Shown here piece after piece: positions 8,582 through 16,109 of a DNA stretch of 25,365 bases (position 1 is its first letter; each line of letters begins with the position of its first letter). The notes beneath the pieces are model-generated. The model searched no databases, had not been told where the DNA came from, and saw only the letters and a program-made list of their open reading frames with translations. The position numbers and the translations under genes were made by a program. Where the stretch lies: IMG/VR virus record IMGVR_UViG_3300032240_002035, positions 1 to 25,365 of that record; one strand, written 5' to 3'. The DNA is from a virus.

Positions 8582-8902
8582 ATGGCAACAAGTTTTACAA
8601 ATGCGATTGCAAATGCTGTAGGAACAACAGAGCAAATAGTTTTTACAGCCACAGATAAATCAATTGTAGTAGGATGTTCAGTAAGTAATATTTTATCAAC
8701 TACTGTTCCTATGACAATTAAAGTACGTAGAGGATCTCAAGATACCTACATACATAAAGATAAACGAGTAGAAAGTGGTGAGCCATTTGAACTCATGAAA
8801 GGCAACAAATTGGTATTACAAGCTAATGACAAACTAATTGTTTCGTCAAAAGTAGATAGTAGCTTAGATGTTGTATTTTCCATATTACAAGGAGTCTCAT
8901 AA
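8582..8902 (+). CDS. Small beta-rich phage structural protein
   Basis: This encodes 106 residues, starting 3 nt after the preceding stop, and its stop codon shares one base with the next ATG (TAATG at 8900-8904). The sequence alternates hydrophobic residues ('IVVGCSVSN', 'MTIKVRRG', 'LVLQANDKLIVSS', 'DVVFSILQGV') without helices, signal peptide or catalytic motif. Similar approximately 100-residue beta-sandwich proteins are frequent in fibre clusters of marine phages. A structural role is inferred; the precise family is not recognised. Confidence 0.5.
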   Translation: MATSFTNAIANAVGTTEQIVFTATDKSIVVGCSVSNILSTTVPMTIKVRRGSQDTYIHKDKRVESGEPFELMKGNKLVLQANDKLIVSSKVDSSLDVVFSILQGVS

Positions 8903-9135
8903 TGAGTGGATTCTATGAAGGTACAGATTTAGCCGACAAAGTATTCTACGGATTCCGATTAAATCCCGATGATGGAAATTTAAATATAGAAATTATAGAC
9001 GACGGGGATACCCCAATATCTTTGCCTCAAGATAATATTATTGATAAGTATGATTACAAACAATGGGTGTGGTCAAAAGATACTATTCAATTTTATTGGG
9101 GTAGCAACGGACACTTATTAATGAGGATGGTATAA
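8902..9135 (+). CDS. Small phage protein of unknown function
   Basis: This encodes 77 residues, with single-base overlaps on both sides (TAATG at 8900 and 9133), so it is translationally coupled to both neighbours. It is acidic, with several Asp/Gly turns ('LNPDDGNLNIEIIDDGDTPI') and aromatic residues near the C-terminus ('YKQWVWSKDTIQFYWGSNGHL'). There is no signal peptide, membrane segment or known motif. Its position directly before the main fibre gene suggests a fibre-associated or structural role, but this is inference only. Confidence 0.45.
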   Translation: MSGFYEGTDLADKVFYGFRLNPDDGNLNIEIIDDGDTPISLPQDNIIDKYDYKQWVWSKDTIQFYWGSNGHLLMRMV

Positions 9136-12100
9136 TGAGCCAATTAATTGATTTAGGAAAATTACGTTTCAGTTTTGCTGGTGACTGGAGCAACACAACA
9201 ACTTACGAATCAAACGATATTGTTAAGTATGGTGGTAATGTATATGTTTATACTTATGCATTGAAAACTAGCGGTAATTTGCCAACAAATACAGCTTACT
9301 GGGCCTTAATGATTGAAGGCTTTAAATTCAAAGGTGTATTTAGTTCTACTACAGCTTATAAAGTTGGTGACGGTATTGCCTATGGTGGTAAAGTTTATGT
9401 TTCGGTATTAGACAGTACAGGACAAACTCCTCCTAATACAACATATTGGTCACTATTTGCTGATGGTATTCAATATGAAGGTACTTTTAATAGTGCTACT
9501 GCATATCAAAAAAATGACGTAGTTGTTTATGGTGGTAGTGCATATATTGCTAAACAGGATACTACAGGTAATTTACCTACTGCTACTACATACTGGGATA
9601 AGTTTGTTGAAGGTGTAAGTGCTAAAAGCATTTACAATAATGCAACTGCTTATGTTCCTAATGATTTAGTAGCTTACGGACCAAATATTTATCGTGCCAC
9701 AACAAATACTACAGGTAATTTACCTAGTGATACTACAAAATGGGAAATTTTTATAGGTGGCAGTAAGTTTCAAGGTGCGTATAATGGTGCTAGTACATAC
9801 TATTTAAATGATTTAGTTACCTATGGCCCTAACCTTTATCGTAGTAAACAAACACAGAGCGCTACTTTACCAACAGTTACTGCAAATTGGGAATTGTTAA
9901 TTGGTGGTGTAGGCTACCAAGGTATTTATAGTGCTAATACTGCATATTACTTAAATGATATTGTTACTTACGGTTCAAATAGTTATCGTAGTAAACAAAC
10001 ACAAACCAATGTATTACCAACAGTTACTGCAAACTGGGACCTATTGAGTGAAGGGTTTAGTTATCAAGGTGTGTGGTCAAGTAGCACATTATATAAAATT
10101 GGACAAGTAGTTACTTATGGTGGTTCATTGTTTCAAGCTATTGCTGATGTTCAAACTACTAATCCTACTGCAACTGCTTCTTGGAATAAATTAGTATACG
10201 GTACTAAAAATCGCGGCAATTGGGCAACTAGTACTCAATATGGTATTGATGAAGTAGTAGTCTATGGTGGTAATACTTATATTTCTCTTGCACCACATGC
10301 AAGTACAGTATTTGCTTCAGATTTAACTAATGGTAGTTGGCAAAAATTTAACAGCGGTATACGCTGGAGAGGTACATGGGCCGCAACTACATTATATCTA
10401 AAAGACGATATTGTTAAAGATAGTTTAGGTAGTGCGTATATTGCAGTATTAGATCATACTAGTTATAGTAATTTTAATACTGATTTAGCTGCAAATAAAT
10501 GGACTATATTTGTAACTGGTGCTAGTGATGTTCTACCTGTTATTCAGACATCAGATACTGGTCAAAGTTTAACTGTTACAAGCAATGGTATTAATATTGA
10601 TTGGATTGGATCTACTCAAAGTGCTAATACATACTATGTAGCTCCACATGGAACAGATACTCCTACTGCAGGATTAAATTTATCTACACCTTTTGCTAGT
10701 ATTAAATATGCTTGTAATGTGGCCAGTACTACTGGACTAAGTAGTACTATATTTGTAAAAACTGGTACTTATCAAGAACAACTACCTATTATTGTTCCTC
10801 CAAATTGTGCTATTGTTGGTGACAATCAACGTACTACTATTGTTAATGCTAAAGCTGGTTTAAGTGACGACGGTGTTACTACAAATGCTAATGCAACAAT
10901 GTTTAAAATGTCTAACGGTTCTATATTGAATAAAATGACATTTACGGGTATGACTGGATGGGTGCCAGGTGGTACGCCAAGCGAAATTTTTAGCAGTACT
11001 CCTAAAGGAGTTATAGTAGGTTTTAATAGTGCTAGTCCTATTACCACAAAATCACCTTATGTTTTAGAATGTTCTGCAATTTCTCCAGGATGTATTGGTG
11101 CATTAGTAGACGGTAGTGTACATACTACTGGTGCTAAAACTATGATTTTTCACGGTTATACTATTGTTACCGATAATGGTGTAGGTTACTGGATTAAAGA
11201 TGGTGGTAAATCTGAAATTGTTTCTTGCTTTACATATTATGCTTACTTTGGATATGCCTCTACTAGTGGTGGACATATTCGTGCATTAAATGGTAATAAT
11301 AGTTATGGCACATATGGGGTATATTCTAGTGGATTCGATGCTCAAGAAACACCAATAACTGGTACATTAGTAGGTAGAGTAATTCCATTTACATATACTG
11401 GTAATAATATTACTGTAGGTGATACTGTTACCGGTGCTACAAGTGGAGCAACTGCTACAGTATTAAATGCACAATATAGTGCTAATAAATTATACGTTAA
11501 AAATATTAGCGGTACTTTTCAAACTAATGAAAACTTAACGATTAGTGGCAATGTAGTTGGTTTCGCCAAATCAGCAGTACAAGATCAAAGTGGATTTGTA
11601 TTAGTTGCTAAAGGATTCTCGTCATTACCAAAAGCTGGTAGTTCAATTAGTTTAGCAGGGGATACTTTTGCTTATGTTATTCAAAGTACAACAGGTACAT
11701 GGACTAGTACCAATAGCGAAATAGTTTTAGTACTATCACAAGAAAAACCAAGTGGTAGTGCTGATAATACGGCCGTAACTATTCGTACTAAATATTCGCA
11801 AATTCGTTTAACTGGTCACGATTTTTTAAGTATTGGTACTGGTGGAGTAACAACAACCAACTATCCAAATACTCCAACTCAACCAGCTGCACAAGGTAAT
11901 GAAACTATTGAAGTATTTCCAGGCCGTGTATTCTATGTAAGTACTGATCAAGACGGTAATTATAGAGTAGGCAAATATTTTAAAATTGACCAAGCAACTG
12001 GTAAAGCCACCTTAAATGCTAGTGCATTTGATTTGAGTGGTTTGAGTAGTCTACGTTTAGGATCTATTGGTGCTCAACTTGGTGAAACTATTAATGAGTT

Positions 12101-13610
12101 TTCTAGTGATGCCACACTAGCGGATGCTAGTAATCTTGCTGTTCCTACAGAGTATGCAGTAAAAACTTATGTAGATACTAAGAGTACAGCTCAAACTGCT
12201 GCTATTACTACAGCTTATACAAATGCAATTAATGCTGGTGTTACAACCGGAGTTACTACTAAAGTATCTAAAGCTGGTGATACAATGACTGGAGCGCTAA
12301 CATTAAGTGGTGCACCTAGTATTGATTTACATGCAGCTACTAAAAAGTATGTTGATGATTTAATAGCTGCAAACGGTTTACCTGCTACACCTAGTGAAAC
12401 ATCGTTACTACAAATTACTAGTGGCGGTACAAAATCTTGGTTTGCAATAAACAATATCTATCAAGGTAATTATCCAAGATTTGGTAGTCCAAATGTTAAT
12501 ACTGCTGATAAATCACCTTCACAAGTATACTACTTTCAAGCTACAAACGGTACAGGGGCTGCAGTTACTCACACATTGATATCAGGAACTATACCAGGTA
12601 ATGGTAGTTTAAGTAGTAACGGAGTCTATACAATAGGTAGCCAACAAAATGTTAGTGGAACTGCAACATTTACTATTAGGGCAGTTAGTAGTGGTATTAC
12701 AGTAGATCAAACATTTACGTGGATATATGATATCTCTTATCCAGCTGTTGGTCAAACATTATATGGTACAAATTTTGGTAGTGGAACATTTACTTGGACA
12801 GCTCCAAATAAAGTTACTAGTGTTAGTGCTGTAGCAGTTGGCGGTGGCGGTGCCGGTGCTTATATCTGGTCTAGCAATGCCGGCGGTGGAGCTGGATTAG
12901 GATGGAAAAATAATATTCCTGTTTCGCCGGGTAGTGGTTATACTGTAGTAGTAGGTGCTGGTGGTACTAGATATAGTTTTGGTGGATTTAATGGCGGTAA
13001 TAGTTATTTCATTAACACTAGCACAGTAGCTGGCTATGGTGGTGGTGGTGCCGGTCAAGGCAATACTGGTGGGCCTAATCAACGTAGCTTTGCCGGCGGT
13101 GGCTGGGTAGGCGATGGTGGTGGTGCTGGCGGATTCTCCAATAGCTATCAAGGTGGTGGTGGTGCTGCTGGTTATACCGGCTATGGCGGCGATGCTCCTG
13201 GAGGTGGTAGGTTTGGTAATTATCCTCAAACCGGCGGTGGTGGTGCACAAGCAGGTGACTACTACTCTAGTTTTTGGGGTAGTAGTGGCGGTGGCGGCGT
13301 TGGTTTACTGGGTAAAGGCCCTGATGGTTATTTTAATTATACACCTTTTTCTGGTAACAGTAGTTACGGTGGCGGTCAAGGCGGTAGTGGCGGAGAGAGG
13401 GGACAATATGGTGAAAATCCATTCTCTGGTCAAGGGGAAGGCGGATACTTTGCCGGTGCTAATGGCGGCGCTTATGGTGGGGGCGGCGGTGGCTCAGGCA
13501 CTATAAGTTTTGGCTTTAGCAACACAGGCGGTAATGGCGGCCAAGGCGGTGTAAGAATTATCTGGGGTGCTGGCAGAGCCTATCCATCAACAAGTACACA
13601 GGATCAATAA
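9135..13610 (+). CDS. Main tail fibre/adhesin: nine repeat modules, beta-helix-like region, glycine-rich tip
   Basis: This encodes 1491 residues. Residues 12 to about 461 are nine tandem modules of about 49 residues resembling carbohydrate-binding ChtBD3/CBM5-12 folds: an aromatic strand, 'T-x-Y', '(N/G)D-x-V-x-YGG', 'Y', 'P', 'W' and G. Residues about 499-720 ('YYVAPHGTDTP', 'PFASIKYAC', 'IFVKTGTYQE', 'IVGDNQRTTIV') resemble a DUF1565/pectate-lyase-like right-handed beta-helix. Near residues 1046-1079 is the 'AGDTMTGALTLSG...DLHAATKKYVDD' fibre motif, then an Ig-like domain. Residues about 1233-1475 are a glycine-rich region of short poly-Gly runs, as in gp38-type adhesin tips that fold as polyglycine-II helices. 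The product is likely a host-binding fibre. A fibre chaperone gene follows 2 nt downstream. Confidence 0.8.
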   Translation: MSQLIDLGKLRFSFAGDWSNTTTYESNDIVKYGGNVYVYTYALKTSGNLPTNTAYWALMIEGFKFKGVFSSTTAYKVGDGIAYGGKVYVSVLDSTGQTPPNTTYWSLFADGIQYEGTFNSATAYQKNDVVVYGGSAYIAKQDTTGNLPTATTYWDKFVEGVSAKSIYNNATAYVPNDLVAYGPNIYRATTNTTGNLPSDTTKWEIFIGGSKFQGAYNGASTYYLNDLVTYGPNLYRSKQTQSATLPTVTANWELLIGGVGYQGIYSANTAYYLNDIVTYGSNSYRSKQTQTNVLPTVTANWDLLSEGFSYQGVWSSSTLYKIGQVVTYGGSLFQAIADVQTTNPTATASWNKLVYGTKNRGNWATSTQYGIDEVVVYGGNTYISLAPHASTVFASDLTNGSWQKFNSGIRWRGTWAATTLYLKDDIVKDSLGSAYIAVLDHTSYSNFNTDLAANKWTIFVTGASDVLPVIQTSDTGQSLTVTSNGINIDWIGSTQSANTYYVAPHGTDTPTAGLNLSTPFASIKYACNVASTTGLSSTIFVKTGTYQEQLPIIVPPNCAIVGDNQRTTIVNAKAGLSDDGVTTNANATMFKMSNGSILNKMTFTGMTGWVPGGTPSEIFSSTPKGVIVGFNSASPITTKSPYVLECSAISPGCIGALVDGSVHTTGAKTMIFHGYTIVTDNGVGYWIKDGGKSEIVSCFTYYAYFGYASTSGGHIRALNGNNSYGTYGVYSSGFDAQETPITGTLVGRVIPFTYTGNNITVGDTVTGATSGATATVLNAQYSANKLYVKNISGTFQTNENLTISGNVVGFAKSAVQDQSGFVLVAKGFSSLPKAGSSISLAGDTFAYVIQSTTGTWTSTNSEIVLVLSQEKPSGSADNTAVTIRTKYSQIRLTGHDFLSIGTGGVTTTNYPNTPTQPAAQGNETIEVFPGRVFYVSTDQDGNYRVGKYFKIDQATGKATLNASAFDLSGLSSLRLGSIGAQLGETINEFSSDATLADASNLAVPTEYAVKTYVDTKSTAQTAAITTAYTNAINAGVTTGVTTKVSKAGDTMTGALTLSGAPSIDLHAATKKYVDDLIAANGLPATPSETSLLQITSGGTKSWFAINNIYQGNYPRFGSPNVNTADKSPSQVYYFQATNGTGAAVTHTLISGTIPGNGSLSSNGVYTIGSQQNVSGTATFTIRAVSSGITVDQTFTWIYDISYPAVGQTLYGTNFGSGTFTWTAPNKVTSVSAVAVGGGGAGAYIWSSNAGGGAGLGWKNNIPVSPGSGYTVVVGAGGTRYSFGGFNGGNSYFINTSTVAGYGGGGAGQGNTGGPNQRSFAGGGWVGDGGGAGGFSNSYQGGGGAAGYTGYGGDAPGGGRFGNYPQTGGGGAQAGDYYSSFWGSSGGGGVGLLGKGPDGYFNYTPFSGNSSYGGGQGGSGGERGQYGENPFSGQGEGGYFAGANGGAYGGGGGGSGTISFGFSNTGGNGGQGGVRIIWGAGRAYPSTSTQDQ
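9168..10520 (+). repeat. Nine in-frame tandem repeats (~49 codons each) in the fibre N-terminal half
   Basis: Nine successive modules share the spacing aromatic - TAY/TTY - ND(I/V/L)V - YGG/YGP - Y - P - W - G. Modules 5 and 6 are nearly identical in DNA over parts: a 21-bp block starting TTATCGTAGTAAACAAACAC occurs at 9836 and again at 9983, exactly 147 bp (49 codons) apart. The last two modules are more divergent and longer. This indicates growth by module duplication. Confidence 0.85.
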
Positions 13611-13611
13611 T

Positions 13612-14115
13612 ATGAACGATAAATTTTATATACAAGTAGATGAAAATGGGGTGATTACTGATCATCCCATGAATTTTGAAAGTGCTACAAATTTAGTAGC
13701 TTTTAGACAAAACAAAGAAGCATACGAAATAACAGAAGAAATAATTTTAAACAATGGATTTAGACTATTTGAATTTCATATGGAACCACCTACAGTACGG
13801 ATTGTAGGTGAGGCTGGATATGAAGTGCAACCTAATGGTGTAGTTCATCGTAAATTTACTGTTGTACAACTAACGCAAGAAGAACGTTTAAATGAGTGGA
13901 TTAGACGCAGTAGGGATGATCAGTTAATAAGAAGTGATTGGACACAACTACCAGATACTAAATTAACTGCCGAAGAAAAAGCATTGTGGGTTAAGTTTAG
14001 ACAAGACCTACGTGCTATGACAACAACTTTTAAAGATGTAACTGATCCTAGTCAAATTATATGGCCACAACCACCCATAACAGTTAATAGTACTTCTCCA
14101 GGCACAAGCTTATAA
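13612..14115 (+). CDS. Tail fibre assembly chaperone
   Basis: I chose ATG 13612 (167 aa), 1 nt after the fibre stop, over an in-frame start at 13567 inside the fibre gene. The C-terminal third carries the signature of phage tail assembly chaperones: 'WIRRSRDDQLIRSDWTQLPD', then 'LTAEEKALWVKFRQDLRAMT' and 'IIWPQPP'. This is the pattern R-x-x-R-D-x-L-(I/L)-x-x-(T/S)DW-T-Q, W-x-x-(Y/F)RQ-x-LR, WP-x-P. Such chaperones fold or trimerise the fibre encoded just upstream. The N-terminal part ('FYIQVDENGVITDHP') is typical of the same family. The gene ends at an A11 run (14114-14124) that precedes the bilin cassette. Confidence 0.8.
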   Translation: MNDKFYIQVDENGVITDHPMNFESATNLVAFRQNKEAYEITEEIILNNGFRLFEFHMEPPTVRIVGEAGYEVQPNGVVHRKFTVVQLTQEERLNEWIRRSRDDQLIRSDWTQLPDTKLTAEEKALWVKFRQDLRAMTTTFKDVTDPSQIIWPQPPITVNSTSPGTSL

Positions 14116-14140
14116 AAAAAAAAATTAAGGTAGATAATAA

Positions 14141-14866
14141 TTGTCACCATTTATAAAAAATCTATTTACTACACCAGTATTTACTGGTGTAGTAAATAAT
14201 ACACAAATTACACAATCTATTTGTGATCTGGCCTATAAATATAAAAGTACAGCTAAAGATGCCAGACTGGTATCCGATAGCTGGAACTTTGGTATAAAAA
14301 GTTCCAGTCAAAAAGACTTTGATGAAAAAGGTATAACAAGTTTTTGTTCTACCGAAGATTTATTTAATAGTCCTGAATGGCAACATATTGCTCAATTTAT
14401 TATAAATTTTGCAATGGAAATGCTTGAACCTGAAAATAATAATAAAGATCAGTTACTTACACTACAAAATATGTGGACAACTATATACCCAAAAGGTGCA
14501 TTTGTTCCACAACATACTCATAGTAACACACTTTTAAGTGGGGTATTCTATGCTAAAGCACTATCCAACTGTGGTGGTTTAAGTTTTCAAGATCCTGCAT
14601 ATATTGCAAAAACTATGTATGCTAATGATTTTAGTAACTTTCCTACTGTATTAACAAGATACGTAGAACCCGCAGAAACAGGAAAAATGATTATATTTCC
14701 TGGTTGGTTACCTCATGAGTCGCTGCCTAATAATAGTGAAGATGATAGAATTATTATTGGTTTTAATATTAATATGATTAATAAATCAGAATATGAGCAG
14801 TATAAAATAGTAAATTCAAATAATGATTTGAAAAGATTTCGTCCATTAATGATAGTTGAAAAATGA
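14141..14866 (+). CDS. 2-oxoglutarate/Fe(II)-dependent oxygenase (TIGR02466 / 2OG-FeII_Oxy_5-like)
   Basis: This encodes 241 residues. The start is a TTG directly after an in-frame TAA, with AAGG 10 nt upstream; no ATG is available before residue 92. The N-terminus 'LFTTPVFTG' is the usual opening of the family. The core shows 'PQHTHSNTLLSGVFY' (iron-binding His125/His127 region), 'GGLSFQDPA', and 'GKMIIFPGWLPHESLPN' (distal His192). Arg203 in 'DDRIIIGFNI' lies where 2-oxoglutarate is bound. The substrate is unknown. Phage members of this family are often found among structural genes. The stop overlaps the heme oxygenase ATG (ATGA at 14863-14866), so the two are co-translated. A 17-bp perfect inverted repeat lies within codons 8-20. 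Confidence 0.8.
   Translation: MSPFIKNLFTTPVFTGVVNNTQITQSICDLAYKYKSTAKDARLVSDSWNFGIKSSSQKDFDEKGITSFCSTEDLFNSPEWQHIAQFIINFAMEMLEPENNNKDQLLTLQNMWTTIYPKGAFVPQHTHSNTLLSGVFYAKALSNCGGLSFQDPAYIAKTMYANDFSNFPTVLTRYVEPAETGKMIIFPGWLPHESLPNNSEDDRIIIGFNINMINKSEYEQYKIVNSNNDLKRFRPLMIVEK
14163..14198 (+). repeat. Perfect 17-bp inverted repeat just inside the first gene of the bilin cassette
   Basis: TATTTACTACACCAGTA (14163-14179) is followed by TT and then its exact reverse complement (14182-14198). As RNA it would form a stem of about 16 bp with a small loop, starting 22 nt after the TTG start codon. A structure this stable inside codons 8-20 could slow initiation, stop read-through, stabilise the downstream mRNA or be a dimeric operator. 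It has no poly-T tail, so it is not a classic terminator. Confidence 0.85.
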
Positions 14867-15384
14867 TAACTTTAAAAGAACTAACTAATCATAACCATGT
14901 ATTAGCTGAACAACATAGTTTTACTAAACTGTTATTAAGTGGTAGTATTACTAGTGGTATATATGCCACTTTTTTAGCAAATCAACTATTACAATATCAA
15001 ACTCTAGAATATCGTGCACAACACTTATTGGATCAAATACCTGGATTAGCTCGCAGTGAGTTAATTATGCAAGACGTACTAGAGTTGGACGAACCCGTGA
15101 TATTTTTTGATACTACAGCTAGTTACTGTAACCACATAAAACAATTAGATGATGCAGGCTTATGGGCACACATATACACCAAACACATGGGCGATTTATA
15201 TGGCGGTCAAATATTGAAAAAGGTAGTACCTGGTAGTGGTTTAATGTACAAATTTAATGACAGAAAATTAATGATAGAACAATTAAGAACTAAATTAGAT
15301 ATTTCAATGGCTCAAGAAGCAAATTATGCTTTTCAATCTGCAATCAAATTATTTGACAGGATAGCAGATGAGTACAATCTTTAA
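14863..15384 (+). CDS. ho: Heme oxygenase (biliverdin-producing)
   Basis: This encodes 173 residues. Heme oxygenases use reduced ferredoxin and O2 to open heme, giving biliverdin, Fe2+ and CO. The N-terminal 'HVLAEQHSF' aligns with the family 'HTxAExxxF' and puts the proximal heme ligand at His12. The following 'LLSGSITSGIYATFLANQLLQYQTLE' matches the first long helices. The distal helix 'YTKHMGDLYGGQILKK' matches 'YTRYLGDLSGGQVLKK', with Gly110, Asp111, Gly114 and Gly115 conserved; Asp111 is the counterpart of the catalytic Asp140 of human HO-1. The protein is shorter than typical HO1 enzymes (about 200-240 aa). It overlaps the genes on both sides (4 nt upstream, 17 nt downstream), which fits co-production with the bilin reductase. 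Confidence 0.9.
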   Translation: MITLKELTNHNHVLAEQHSFTKLLLSGSITSGIYATFLANQLLQYQTLEYRAQHLLDQIPGLARSELIMQDVLELDEPVIFFDTTASYCNHIKQLDDAGLWAHIYTKHMGDLYGGQILKKVVPGSGLMYKFNDRKLMIEQLRTKLDISMAQEANYAFQSAIKLFDRIADEYNL

Positions 15385-16054
15385 TAAATTAAAACGGCAC
15401 GCTACAGAAATGGAAAACATTATCAGTACGCGTGCTTTTTTATCGGACAGTGGCGATCAGTATTCGTGGACAAATAAAGTATATCAGTGTGCTTGGTTTC
15501 GTAGAGCACACTTGGATGTAATTGATGCTATTGATACTAAAAAATTATACATGATGCATATATGTGTATTTCCACAAGTATATGACCCCGCTCCTATATA
15601 CGGATTTGATATTATAGCAGGCACTAGTAAGGTAACTGGTGCGTTTTTAGACTATAGTCCGCTAGGTGATGTTGATCACCCGTTATGCAATTATTTTGCG
15701 GATTTAGTAGAACCTACACAGTGGTCTAAACCACGAGAATTGCCCGAATGGGCACGTAATATTTTTAGTAAGCACATGGTAGCTGCTGGAAATATTAACA
15801 CAAATTTTGAGTTGGATGTAATATTAGAATTATCTAAAAAATCACTAATACACTATATGGATAACATAGAAAAGTATAGACTTAATTTAAGTTACGAACA
15901 ACAAGTTGCTACATATAATTTTACTGAGCAACAAAACTACTATTGCCAACAGCAAAAACAAAATCCACATACTCCTAGAGTGCTAAAGAGTTTGGGATTT
16001 ACAGAGGAAATGGCACATGATTTCATACATAAAGAGTTATTTCCAGAAATATGA
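15368..16054 (+). CDS. Ferredoxin-dependent bilin reductase (PcyA/PcyX/PebS family)
   Basis: This encodes 228 residues with ribosome-binding site AGGA 6 nt before ATG, inside the end of the heme oxygenase gene. The family reduces biliverdin to phycobilins with electrons from ferredoxin. The core 'HICVFPQVYDPAPIYGFDIIAG' aligns without gaps to the PcyA active-site strand. His64 and Asp81 are 17 residues apart, the same spacing as His88 and Asp105 of Synechocystis PcyA. 'SKVTGAFLDYSPLG' matches the next strand ('AAIADLSP'). The C-terminal 'QNYYCQQQKQN' and 'TPRVLKSLGF' match the 'HYCxQQxxNDKTRRVLExxFG' helix. Having His at position 88 argues for the PcyA/PcyX branch over PebS, which has Asn there. 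The product (phycoerythrobilin or phycocyanobilin) cannot be read from sequence alone. Confidence 0.9.
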   Translation: MSTIFNKLKRHATEMENIISTRAFLSDSGDQYSWTNKVYQCAWFRRAHLDVIDAIDTKKLYMMHICVFPQVYDPAPIYGFDIIAGTSKVTGAFLDYSPLGDVDHPLCNYFADLVEPTQWSKPRELPEWARNIFSKHMVAAGNINTNFELDVILELSKKSLIHYMDNIEKYRLNLSYEQQVATYNFTEQQNYYCQQQKQNPHTPRVLKSLGFTEEMAHDFIHKELFPEI

Positions 16055-16100
16055 AGTGGAAATTTTAGAATATTTGGCGGCTTATGCTGCAACACATTAA
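16017..16100 (+). CDS. Possible 27-aa overlapping ORF at the end of the bilin reductase gene
   Basis: ATG 16017 has GAGGA (16004-16008) 8 nt upstream. It opens a 27-codon frame, different from the reductase frame, that ends at TAA 16098-16100, touching the AAAGGTGG ribosome-binding site of the next fibre gene. The peptide (starts MISYIKSYFQKY, ends EYLAAYAATH) looks like an amphipathic helix. It could be a real small protein, a coupling device that carries ribosomes from the reductase to the fibre gene, or the remnant of a gene lost when the cassette was inserted. It may also be chance. Confidence 0.35.
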   Translation: MISYIKSYFQKYEVEILEYLAAYAATH

Positions 16101-16109
16101 AGGTGGCTT

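Noticed and set aside
12897-13250. 117-aa minus-strand frame in the fibre tip
   Set aside because: Thr/Ile/Ser-rich complement of glycine codons; a composition shadow.
13114-13506. 130-aa open frame inside the glycine-rich fibre region
   Set aside because: It is the +1 frame of GGT/GGC glycine repeats, giving a Val/Ala-rich artefact. It has no ribosome-binding site and lies wholly inside the well-supported fibre gene.
14863-15384. Possibility that the 173-aa protein is a TenA-like or other HO-fold protein instead of heme oxygenase
   Set aside because: The proximal His context (HxxAExxxF) and the GDLxGGQ distal helix are specific to heme oxygenase, and the neighbour is a bilin reductase.
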